The notes under the pieces: model-generated
Database searches by the model: none
Told to the model about the DNA's origin: nothing
Seen by the model: only the letters and a program-made list of their open reading frames with translations
Translations under genes and position numbers: made by a program
DNA from: Gavia stellata
Taxonomy: Eukaryota; Chordata; Aves; Gaviiformes; Gaviidae
DNA length: 64,000 nucleotides
Assembly: GCF_030936135.1 (NCBI RefSeq)
Contig: NC_082598.1
Coordinates: forward strand, 29,630,687-29,694,686
Direction: 5' to 3'
Shown here: one piece after another, positions 26,101-34,269 of the stretch
Layout of the letters: each line of letters opens with the position of its first letter
Numbering within the stretch: position 1 is the first letter of the stretch

Positions 26101-29100
26101 AGCACAGCTCCACAAATCAGCCCGCGTGGACATGCAGAGAGGCGAAGCATGACTTATGGGTGGATGACGCCATCCCGTAGCAGCTGAGCTCCGCCGCTTC
26201 CCCCAGACCTGGGCACAGCACATAATGAGGCAGGGCAGGAGGAGCAGGGAGCTGAAATGGATACCGAGCTGAAACAGGAAGAGCGGGAAAAGAGGGGTGC
26301 CCGCCCTTTCCTTTCTCCCCCCACCCCATCGTCCTGCTCTTACGTAGTGCTCATAAACACAGCACGCATGCGCCTGAAGTGCAGCGCGGTTGGGATTTAG
26401 GTTTCCAAGTCCAAGACTATGATTTACCTGTGCCTGCCTCATCCATAACCTGCTTGGGATTTGCAAGCCAACCCTTCTTGCCTGAGGCCCCTAAGCCTGC
26501 GGAGCGACAGGCGTAACAGCTGCGCACACCGCACCTCCTCTTGTTGCCCCAAATTCAGCACAGCGCACGACACCCACAGTGACTTCCCTTGGGGGACGCT
26601 GAAGGGACCTCACTACATATATGCAATGATTGCAATTTTGTAATAATGCTGGGCTACGCCAGATGCTTTTAGTCTCTGGCAGGAGAAGCAAGTGATTCAA
26701 ACTGCATCTCCACACAACGTGCTGGAGCAGTCACTAGCTGCATGAACAGCAAGGTTGCTTTGCTCATTTCTTACAGGACTGTCAAAATTCCTTACAAGCC
26801 TATCCTCTATTTTTCACCTTTGTTTCCCGTTAAATAAAGGGAAGGCACAAAAATTCCTGTTATAAAGGAGCAAACACAATTCCTAACATTTGAAGCACTT
26901 CTGCTACTCCAGAGCGGTTTATAGCACAGGTGCTCTCCTATGGAAATCAAACCCCTCCTAAGAATAATGTAAGGCAATATTATTTATAAGTTACAAATTA
27001 CAACAAGCTCGTATTTCAAGGAGTCCTTTCCCTCCCTCTTCTTGCTCTCTCTATGTCTTACCGTCTCGCCCATTTTTCAGCAGAAGGACTAATGAGGAAT
27101 AATTTGAGAATGATATACGATCGGTTTTATTTGCCAAGTCTTTGTATACCCAAATAGTCAATCTGTTGCTTCCAATAATAGCAAGGCAGGCAGTATGAGT
27201 TCTCCCGCCTTCCACAAAAGAAAACATAGAAGGAATTAGCCACTGATTTAGATACACTGTGGTGTGCACTACGTGTGAGCCGGCCGCCTCACAGCCAGAT
27301 GCTGCAAAACTACTTAGCATCACTCCAGACTCCAGACTGTACCTTAATGATGACATATTGTGAAAGCCTGCAGCAAGTTAAAGAGACAAAAACCATGCTC
27401 AGCGGCAGATACAACATTTTTTCGCTCTACATGCTGGATGTGAAAATATGCTGGGTGCCGCCCTCAGAGACGGGACCTGCTGGATGGACAATAAGTGAAG
27501 CACATCAGCTGGGGTCAGACTTGGCCTTCCCTGAAGTCAGCAGTACTGCTCTTGTTTAAACCAAGAGTTAAGTTTGAATTTCAGCTGATAAATTTTAAGA
27601 AAAGCCTCAAGAGGTCTTGATTTGTTACGACGCGTTCACAACATTTTCCCGTTAGAAACGCTGTAGGTCAGCGTCCCTTGAAACTGAAGTTTACGGTGAC
27701 TGGGTGGGCTCTGAAACAGGACGCATCCGCTTCACTGTGTCTAGGTTTACTGTACTGCTCCTATAACTGCCTATATGATAACTTATACGTTATGACACAA
27801 AAATATCTTCCCACGACCAGCCCTGTTCCAGCGGGGAGTTTGGGGAGTGACACTCGGAGATAAAACAGGAGGCCTGGCCTGTGCCCTTCACACCTGCTCG
27901 ATAAGCAGCTGCCTTGTGCTCTCCGCAGCTGACCCAGCCTGGGCCTGCCCACGATGATCCCTTCCTGGTCCCGCCGCAGGGAAACCGCATGGGCATTACT
28001 TACAAACCAGGGAGGGTATGATAAGGAAATGACCTGCATGTCGGGAAGCCAAATATTGGCTATATGAAGGGTGGGATACGATATGGCAGTGGTAAGACTT
28101 TAAGAAGCACAATAAATACACCGCAAGCACTTTTCTGCATACGCAGACCTGAAAAAAAAGTCCAGAGGATGCTCTTGACTCAGAAAGCCAACCAGACCCC
28201 ATGCTCCCCTAGCCTAGCAGCACAGAGCCCAAAAATATGAATGAACTAAAGCAATCCGGATCCTATTTGGTTGTTCAGCTCTGATGACTCATCTTCCCTG
28301 TGCTCTCCTCAAGCTAATGACAAGGAAACAAACGCAGGCAGAACAATATTAAACTTGGCATAATTTTGGCAAAGTGGCCACGACCGGGACTTCGTCACTA
28401 GGTACTACTTGCACTTCTTGTGCTGCCTGTGCCCCAAGTAAGAATTAAAGGTTTCATAAGCAAATAGTCTGTTTTTTCTCGAGTCACCAATAATTTCTGC
28501 TCGAAACCTGGGGCAGCCTAAAATTTTACCCAAATAAATTTTTGAGAAGCTTCCTGTCCAATGGAGCTTAAGGCAAGCAGTTGGTCAGGGCAGCTCCTAT
28601 GGGCTCTCTCCTTAAATTCAGTGCATCCTCCTTGAGCTGCGACCCGAGATGCTCCACACAGAGCAGAGCAGCAGGCTCAGGGTGGAAGCCACGGGGCAGC
28701 CCCTGGGGATGCTGCGCGCTGAGCTAGCTGCTCCCAGCCAGGAGTGGTGATGCGAGGCAGAGGCTGCGAACCCTCTAAATCCTCTGGGTTAAAGAAGAAA
28801 AGACGGTTACGCTCCTGAGCCACGGCCAGTAGTGGTGCCAACCACACAGAGTAAGAGTCACCAATGTCCATTCTGCGCTTGGAGGCTGCCCTCCTCCCTC
28901 GGGAGCTCCTGCCCTTGTGACCCCAGCCTGGCAGCCCATAATTAACATGAGAAAATTAAATGATTAGTACGAAATAGGGGAAGCGTAACTGTTTTAAGCA
29001 CAGTTTTATGACTGACGACACTATAATCACTCTCGGATGTGATTTTTGGGTGATGGACAACATTTCTTACCCTGGTTTGAATACTCGTGCGCCTGCGAGC

Positions 29101-29380
29101 TTGTCTGCTTCCTCCACCTGCATTGACTGCCCTATAAAGGTACTGCCCCTCCTGACAAGCTTCTGGGACCCCACCAGCAGAAAGCGGTGCCTCCCCGAAC
29201 TCCTGAAAGAGCTGTTCATGCTTCCTCACCCATTCCTGCAGCCTTCACGGCAGCCAGCAATTTGCCTGGAAGCGGAACGAGCTTGGCTGCCCCCCAGCAG
29301 AGGGGGACTGACGCTGCCCACCCACATCGGGCGACATTGCGACGCCGATGGCCTTTTTGGTGCTGACGCCGAAGTAAATC
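20166..29380. other. Intergenic region between SLAIN2 and SLC10A4, right part
   Basis: No gene supported. It holds a 15-bp perfect tandem duplication at 21269-21298, a CRE-like TTACGTCA at 23117-23124, a purine-rich GGAGGA patch near 25480-25503 and an AP-1-type TGACTCA at 28285-28291. Many open frames of 60-150 codons occur because this part is GC-rich. None resembles a known protein or shows a consistent exon structure. Confidence 0.6.
21269..21298. repeat. 15-bp perfect tandem duplication
   Basis: Two head-to-tail copies of ATTACGGGGGTAGGA with no mismatch. Likely a recent local duplication, and it may be polymorphic. Confidence 0.9.
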
Positions 29381-29855
29381 CCCCGATAGCACAGCTCCTC
29401 TGCTGGAACAGCCGGGCCCTGCCCCGGCCCTCGGGAGGACGCCGGCGGCTGTGCCCGCCGCAGCAGCGGGCTGCCGGGGGTTGCAGCGGGGAGGGGGGTC
29501 CGGACACGAGCCCCCGCCGCCGCCTGCGCTTCCCTCCGCCGGGGCCGGGCGGCGCTGGCGGCCGGGCGCTGCCCGCCGTCGAGGCGGCGGCGAGACGCCG
29601 CCCACGCCGGGGGTGGCCCCCCGTGGGTCCGGGGACGCGCGGGCGGCGCCCGCAGCAGACGGCCGGGGCGCAGCGGCGGACCGCGGCCGCGGCACATCGG
29701 CAGCGCCCCGCCCGGCTGAGGCGGGCCGGGATGCGGGCTCGGCCGGCCGCCGGGGCACGCCGCCTCCGCACCCTGCACTGACGCGGCCCCCCGCCGCCCG
29801 CTCCCTCCTCCGGGGCTCGGCGGGGAGCCGGCGGCTCCCGGGGGCCGCGCAGCCC

Positions 29856-30241
29856 ATGGCCGGCTCCGCGCAGCCCCCGGCGGCGGCGGGGGGAGGCGGC
29901 CCCGACGGCGGGTCGCTGGTGGGGGGCGGCGAGGCTTTCGGGGACCGCTCCCTCAGCCAGGGCTTGAGCGTGCTGGTGGGGCTGGCGCTCTGCGTGACCA
30001 TGCTGGGGCTGGGCTGCGCCGTGGAGCTGGGGCAGCTGGGCCAGCAGCTGCGGCGGCCCGTGGGGCTGCTGCTGGCGCTGCTGGGGCAGTTCGTGGCCAT
30101 GCCGCTGCTGGCCTTCCTCCTCGCCCTCATCTTCGCCCTGGACGAGGTGGCGGCCGTGGCCGTGCTGCTGTGCGGCTGCTGCCCCGGGGGCAATCTCTCC
30201 AACCTCATGTCGGTGCTTGTCGACGGGGACATGAACCTCAG
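29856..30241 (+). CDS. SLC10A4: SLC10A4 exon 1 (coding part)
   Basis: ATG in the context CAGCCCATGG, then a Gly/Ala-rich leader, two membrane segments and the conserved CCPGGNLSNLMS core. It ends AACCTCAG|GTAGGC, leaving 2 nt (AG). The transcript's upstream limit is not visible. Confidence 0.92.
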
Positions 30242-32069
30242 GTAGGCGCCCCGCTCCGCCTCACCTACAGCCGGCCGGGGGCTGCGGCGGCCCCGGGACG
30301 CGGGGCGGGGGGCTTTGCTGGGCACCTCCCGGCGCTGGGGCCGGGCCGGCCACGGCGCGGCTGGAAGCCCCCCCAGCGCTGCTCTCTTGCCTCTCCCGCG
30401 GCGGGCGGGTCTTACACGGCACCCCGACACACGCCTCCTGCCCCGTCCCTAAGAAGCCTGCCTGCCCGCGCCCCGGCCGGGGCGGGGAAGGGGGGGCTTT
30501 TGCCGTGAGAAGCGCCCCGGCCGGCTGCAGGGCCCCCTTCCCGCGGGGGCTGCGGCTTCCCGGGGCTGCCCCCCGGCCAGCCGGGCGGTGACGCGGTGTC
30601 TCTTTGGTTCCCCCGCCGCAGCATTATCATGACGGCCTCCTCCACGCTGCTGGCCCTCTTCCTGATGCCCCTCTGCCTCTGGGTCTACAGCCGCCACTGG
30701 ATCAACACGGCCCTGGTGCAGCTGCTGCCCCTGGGGGCGGTGAGCCTGACGCTGGGCAGCACCCTGCTGCCCATCGGCCTCGGGGTGCTCATCCGCTACC
30801 GGCACCCCCGCGCCGCCGACCTTCTGGTTAAGGTAGGCACGGCCCCGCGACGGGGGGCGGCCGTGGGGGCTGCCCGAGGACGGGGCCGGGGGGGGGGGGT
30901 GTGCTCCGACGGCGGGTCCGTGGGGGCAGCTACGGGACCATCTGGGAAAGGGAACGAGATGTGGGGAAGCAGTAACCTTTCTGGTCCCTCCGAACCGATG
31001 GTGGCTTCACACAGGCATATTCCACCACTTAGGTGGAATATAAGGATGTACAGTCTTGACGTAGAACGGTGGGACAGGGATGGAAAGCGCGGGGAAGGGC
31101 AGGTCACCCCCCAGTGCAGGGGAAGGAGCGTGGTGCAGTGCTGCACGTGGGGGGCAGCCTGGGCCCTGGAGCAGAGGCATTCCCGGCATCCTGGTCTCTC
31201 CCCACTCCCACTACACCCAGGGCTAGCAAAACCAACCCGCAGGCATGGCGACGCTTCCATAAAACGCGCAAACAAATCAGCTTAATTACAAAAGGAAAAG
31301 CGAGGCACAAGCCCTGGCTCTCTAGTTTCACAGCCAGTCACCCCAAAGCAAAATGATGGAGAGCAACCTCAGCCCCTTCCTTTCCCAGGACATGATCAAA
31401 CACCCCCAAAGTCCTGAGCCAGGAGCAAACCCAGGAAGGGCAGCGCAACCGCAGTTCGCAATTTAGACTCTACCAAGCCTCTACCTGCTATGATTATCCT
31501 TTCAAACTAATAACCCCCGTGTTGTTTATCAATGTCTGTTAATCTGTTGCCAGATTTCCCTGTGGTCCCTCTTGGTGACTCTGGTGATCCTGTTCATCCT
31601 GACTGGGACCATGCTAGGCCCAGATCTGATGGCACATATTCCTGCGTCTGTCTACGCCATTGCAGTGCTAATGCCTCTAGCGGGATATGCCTTGGGATAT
31701 GGCTTAGCCACGCTCTTTAAAATGCCCCCACACTGCAGGAGAACAGTGTCTTTGGAAACAGGGTGCCAAAACGTCCAGCTCTGCACCGCCATCCTAAAAC
31801 TCACCTTCCCTCCGGAGCTCATAGGGAGCATGTACATGTTTCCCTTGCTTTACGCGCTTTTTCAGTCGGCAGAAGCGGGACTCTTTGTGCTGGTATACAA
31901 GATGTGTGGGAGAGACAGCTACAAACAAGATACGCTCGGTGAAGAAGAAGACACAGATATTTCCTACAAGAAACTGAAGGAAGAGGAGGTGGCCGATACT
32001 TCCTACGGCACAGTGACCACAGGGGAGCACAACTCCATTCAGATGGAGCCGACACAGACGGCGCTTTAG
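29856..32069 (+). CDS. SLC10A4: Solute carrier family 10 member 4 (join 29856-30241, 30622-30832, 31554-32069)
   Basis: A complete three-exon gene encoding 370 residues. SLC10A4 is an orphan member of the sodium/bile-acid cotransporter family, found on synaptic vesicles of cholinergic and monoaminergic neurons; its substrate is unsettled. The sequence shows the SLC10 fold: hydrophobic segments at LSVLVGLALCVTMLG, VGLLLALLGQFVAMP, the core CGCCPGGNLSNLMS, LLALFLMPLCLWVYS, LLPLGAVSLTLGS, SLLVTLVILFILTG, VYAIAVLMPLAGYALGYG and the motif ETGCQNVQLCTAILKL. A cytoplasmic acidic tail (EEEDTDISYKKLKEEE, then DTSYGTV) is diagnostic of A4. Splice phases fit (AG|C, then phase 0). The start at 29856 is the only in-frame ATG found before the first membrane segment. 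The N-terminus is about 34 residues, against about 100 in mammals as I recall, and shows no N-glycosylation sequon. Confidence 0.95.
30622..30832 (+). CDS. SLC10A4: SLC10A4 exon 2
   Basis: The acceptor CCCCCGCCGCAG ends at 30621. The first C completes AGC (Ser). 211 nt encode IIMTASSTLLALF through to HPRAADLLVK and end AAG|GTAGGC in phase 0. Intron 1 is only 380 bp and extremely GC-rich. Confidence 0.93.
31554..32069 (+). CDS. SLC10A4: SLC10A4 exon 3 with stop
   Basis: The acceptor TCTGTTGCCAG ends at 31553. 171 codons from ISLWSLLVTL contain the last membrane segments, ETGCQNVQLC, the PPELIGSMYMFPLLYALFQS segment and the acidic tail ending PTQTAL, then TAG at 32067-32069. Base composition is much less GC-rich than in exons 1-2. 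Confidence 0.95.
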   Translation: MSLWSLLVTLVILFILTGTMLGPDLMAHIPASVYAIAVLMPLAGYALGYGLATLFKMPPHCRRTVSLETGCQNVQLCTAILKLTFPPELIGSMYMFPLLYALFQSAEAGLFVLVYKMCGRDSYKQDTLGEEEDTDISYKKLKEEEVADTSYGTVTTGEHNSIQMEPTQTAL

Positions 32070-32540
32070 GCGAGATAAGGAGGCAACACCCGGGGACGTG
32101 TGTTGTGTGTTGTGCTTTGTGCTTGCAACCAGGCTGGGGCTGCCCGGCCTCCACCATTTCTCCAGCCGCTTCCATTGTACAAGGTGATGTAAGTTTGTTA
32201 CCGTGATAGTTGTATTTCCTCAAAAATACTTACGAAAAAAACTTAAAAAACAAAGGAAAAAGTATCACTGTGATGCAAATAACCATACGTCTTCAGGCAA
32301 GGAGGCTCCAGCCCACCTGAGTGCAGCAGGAATGGGTACGAGGAAGGAGACCAGCGTTTTGCAGCGGCGAAGCCAACGCGATGCTGTGCCAGTGCCAGTT
32401 GCCAGAACGGGCAAACCACCTTGCGCGCATGTATCTCCGTGCCTCCCACCCGCTGTAAAAGCATTGTGCTCGTTGTTCTCACCACAAATACATGGCGAAG
32501 CTGAACCAAACCCGTGTTCCCCCTTGATTAATCCCGCGGG
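32070..32540 (+). other. SLC10A4: SLC10A4 3' flank / 3' UTR with no canonical poly(A) signal
   Basis: Sequence after the TAG up to the ZAR1 promoter. I found no AATAAA or ATTAAA. The only recognised weak variant is AATACA at 32487-32492. The transcript end therefore cannot be placed. Confidence 0.5.
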
Positions 32541-32542
32541 GG

Positions 32543-32548
32543 CAATTA
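32543..32548 (-). promoter_or_regulatory. ZAR1: NOBOX-type element (TAATTG) upstream of ZAR1
   Basis: CAATTA on the plus strand reads TAATTG on the minus strand, the core bound by the oocyte homeobox factor NOBOX. It lies about 205 bp before the ZAR1 ATG. An E-box CAGTTG sits at 32396-32401. These are short motifs, so function is inferred only from the gene's known oocyte expression. Confidence 0.3.
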
Positions 32549-32712
32549 ACCCCTGACTGACCAGGGGAGCTGTGCTGGGGGGTGGTGGGGGACGCCCTCC
32601 CCGAGGCCCCGCACCAGGCGGGGATGGGAAGGGGCCGCGAAGGCCGGCGCCCGTCGGGGGCGGGGGGAAGCCCGGCCCCGGCCCCGGCCCCGGTCCCGCC
32701 CCGCCCCGGGGG

Positions 32713-32719
32713 TATTTAA
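32713..32719 (+). promoter_or_regulatory. ZAR1: TATA-like box of ZAR1 (TATTTAA)
   Basis: TATTTAAG within otherwise pure G/C sequence, 42 bp before the ATG. If it positions initiation about 30 bp downstream, the 5' UTR would be only about 12 nt. Confidence 0.6.
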
Positions 32720-32754
32720 GGCCGCCCCCCGGCGGCTGCCCCGGGGCCGGTGCG

Positions 32755-33582
32755 ATGGCTGAGGAGGCGATGGAGAGCTACCTGTATGCCGCCTACCACC
32801 CCTACTCCTACCGCTACCCGCCGCCCAAGGGCAAAGGCGGGGCGGCGGGCGGCTGGCGGCCGCGGGGCGGTGGCTACTTCTCGGGCTACGGGGAGGCGGC
32901 GGCGGCCGCCGAGTACTTCGACAACTACCAGCGGGCACAGCTGAAGGCCATCCTCTCCCAGGTCAACCCCAACCTGACGCCGCGGCTCCGCAAGGCCAAC
33001 ACCAAGGAGGTGGGCGTCCAGGTCAACCCGCGGCAGGACGCCTCCGTGCAGTGCTCCCTCGGGCCCCGCACGCTGCTGCGCCGCCGCCCCGGCCCCCCCG
33101 CTGGGCCGCGGCCCCGCGAGCCGGAGCAGGAGCAGGGCAGCCCCGCCACCACCAGCACCCGCGCCGTGCGCTTCCCCCGCACCATCGCCGTCTACTCGCC
33201 CATGGCGTCCCGCAGACTCACCGCCTTCCTGGAGGAGCCGGAGCCGCAGCCGGAGCGGCGGCCGCAGCAGGAGGGGGCGGCGGCCGTCGAGGAGGAGCCG
33301 GCCGCGCTGCGGGAGCAGCGGGAGGCGGAGGCGGCCGCCGTGCGGGCGAGCTGGGAGAAGCCCCCCGAGGCCGGCGCCGAGCCGCTGGGGCAGCGCCCGG
33401 CCGAGCCGCTGGGGCAGCGCCCGGCCGCCACCCCGGAGCCGCCGGCGGCGGGGCCGGAGGAGAGCCGGGAGGAGAGCCGGGAGGAGGAGGCGGCGGCGGC
33501 GGCAGCAGCAGCGCGGGCAGAGCCGCCAGCTGCCCCCCAGAAGCGGGAGCCGGCGGCGGGCAAGACCCGCCTGCGCTTCCAG
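32755..33582 (+). CDS. ZAR1: ZAR1 exon 1
   Basis: 276 codons from the ATG at 32755 to CGCTTCCAG|GTGAGG. It carries the N-terminal Tyr/Pro region, the conserved VGVQVNPRQDASVQC block, and the variable Glu/Ala-rich region with two in-frame tandem repeats and a run of eight or so alanines. High GC creates long open shadow frames on both strands. Confidence 0.93.
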
Positions 33583-34131
33583 GTGAGGGGCGGCCAGGGG
33601 GGAGCAGAGCGGGGCCCGGCAGGCGCCTGCCCCGTCGAGTAACGGTTGTCCCCGGCAGTTCCTGGAGCAGAAGTACGGCTACTACCACTGCAAGGACTGC
33701 AACATCCGCTGGGAGAGCGCATACGTCTGGTGCGTCCAGGGCACCAACAAGGTAGGGTGGGCTCGGATCATCCCGGCCCGGCGCGCCCCCAGCCCCGCTC
33801 GCCGCCCCCCCCCCCGCTCACCCCGGCCTCCCCCCCAGGTCTATTTCCGGCAGTTCTGCCGGACCTGCCAGAAGTCCTACAACCCGTACCGCGTGGAGGA
33901 CATCACCTGCCAGGTAAGGGACCCCCGGCCCGGCCCGGCCCGGCCCGGCCTCGGCCCGCGCCCGCCGACCGCCGCCTTCTCCCCCAGAGCTGCAAGCAGA
34001 CGAGGTGCACCTGCCCCGTGAAGATGCGCCACGTGGATCCCAAGAGGCCCCACCGCCAGGACCTCTGTGGGAGGTGCAAAGGGAAACGCCTCTCCTGCGA
34101 TAGCACATTCAGTTTCAAATACATCATCTGA
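32755..34131 (+). CDS. ZAR1: Zygote arrest protein 1 (join 32755-33582, 33659-33751, 33839-33913, 33988-34131)
   Basis: A complete, very compact four-exon gene encoding 379 residues; introns are 74-87 bp. ZAR1 is a maternal-effect oocyte protein that binds mRNA 3' UTRs through a C-terminal zinc-binding domain and keeps maternal transcripts translationally controlled until the oocyte-to-embryo transition. Seen here: a Tyr/Pro-rich N-terminus (MAEEAMESYLYAAYHPYSY), a conserved block at about residues 70-100 (NPNLTPRLRKANTKEVGVQV), a low-complexity Glu/Ala/Pro middle with tandem repeats (208-223, 235-242), and a Cys-rich C-terminus from about residue 277 to the end (YHCKDCNIRWESAYVWC, FCRTCQKSYNPY, SCKQTRCTCPVK, CGRCKGKRLSC) ending FSFKYII. 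All three introns are phase 0. The related ZAR1L is less likely, given the length and the SLC10A4-ZAR1-FRYL order. Confidence 0.95.
33376..33423 (+). repeat. ZAR1: 24-bp coding tandem duplication in ZAR1
   Basis: Two perfect copies of a 24-bp unit, in frame, encode AEPLGQRP twice (residues 208-223). A second pair, 12 bp each at 33457-33480, encodes EESR twice. Both lie in the poorly conserved middle of the protein. Confidence 0.9.
33659..33751 (+). CDS. ZAR1: ZAR1 exon 2
   Basis: The acceptor CCCCGGCAG ends at 33658. 31 codons from FLEQKYGYYHCKDCNIRWES to VQGTNK hold the first three cysteines of the zinc-binding domain. The donor is AAG|GTAGGG. Confidence 0.94.
33839..33913 (+). CDS. ZAR1: ZAR1 exon 3
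   Basis: The acceptor CCTCCCCCCCAG ends at 33838. 25 codons (VYFRQFCRTCQKSYNPYRVE, then DITCQ) carry a CxxC pair and one further Cys. The donor is CAG|GTAAGG. Confidence 0.94.
33988..34131 (+). CDS. ZAR1: ZAR1 exon 4 with stop
   Basis: The acceptor TTCTCCCCCAG ends at 33987. 47 codons from SCKQTRCTCPVKMRH to FSFKYII, then TGA at 34129-34131. It contains the last six cysteines and the conserved end CGRCKGKRLSC, completing the RNA-binding zinc domain. Confidence 0.95.
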   Translation, partial: SCKQTRCTCPVKMRHVDPKRPHRQDLCGRCKGKRLSCDSTFSFKYII

Positions 34132-34246
34132 GTGGGATGGGGGGTTTTGTTTTTGTTTAGGGCTCTTCTAGAAAACTGCGAGTAGAGCAGATTTTTTTGT
34201 TGTTATTGTTTGAAGGTACTTAGTGAAGTAGCTAGGAAAGCATGCA

Positions 34247-34252
34247 AATAAA
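34247..34252 (+). terminator. ZAR1: ZAR1 polyadenylation signal AATAAA
   Basis: Canonical hexamer about 115 bp after the ZAR1 TGA. This gives a short 3' UTR of about 135 nt with a GTTTTTGTTT / TTTTTTTGTTGTTATTGTT stretch, which could carry cytoplasmic polyadenylation control expected for a maternal mRNA (inference). Confidence 0.8.
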
Positions 34253-34269
34253 AGTATTGCAAAGCACGC

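Larger units (their letters stand above)
29390..30930. promoter_or_regulatory. SLC10A4: CpG island at the SLC10A4 5' end
   Basis: About 1.5 kb of very GC-rich, CpG-dense sequence spanning the upstream region, exon 1, intron 1 and exon 2 of SLC10A4. It produces long open frames in all frames on both strands. A TATAAA lies at 29133-29138, about 720 bp before the start codon and outside the island. Whether it is used is unknown, and a TATA-less start inside the island is more likely. Confidence 0.8.
32560..34010. promoter_or_regulatory. ZAR1: CpG island covering ZAR1
   Basis: Very GC-rich, CpG-dense block covering the ZAR1 promoter, exons 1-3 and introns. It includes GGCCCC repeats near 32670-32700 just upstream of the TATA-like box. 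GC content drops sharply within exon 4 and the 3' UTR. Confidence 0.8.

Noticed and set aside
29133-29138. TATAAA as the SLC10A4 core promoter
   Set aside because: It lies about 720 bp before the ATG and outside the CpG island. Nothing else supports it as the start site.
29216-30430. 404-codon minus-strand open frame and other long frames across 29.2-30.6 kb
   Set aside because: Shadows created by the GC-rich CpG island opposite SLC10A4 exon 1; Arg/Pro/Ala/Gly-rich translation with no domain.
33051-33755. Long open frames on both strands overlapping ZAR1 exon 1
   Set aside because: GC-driven shadows of the ZAR1 frame; the plus one runs across the ZAR1 splice sites with low-complexity translation.
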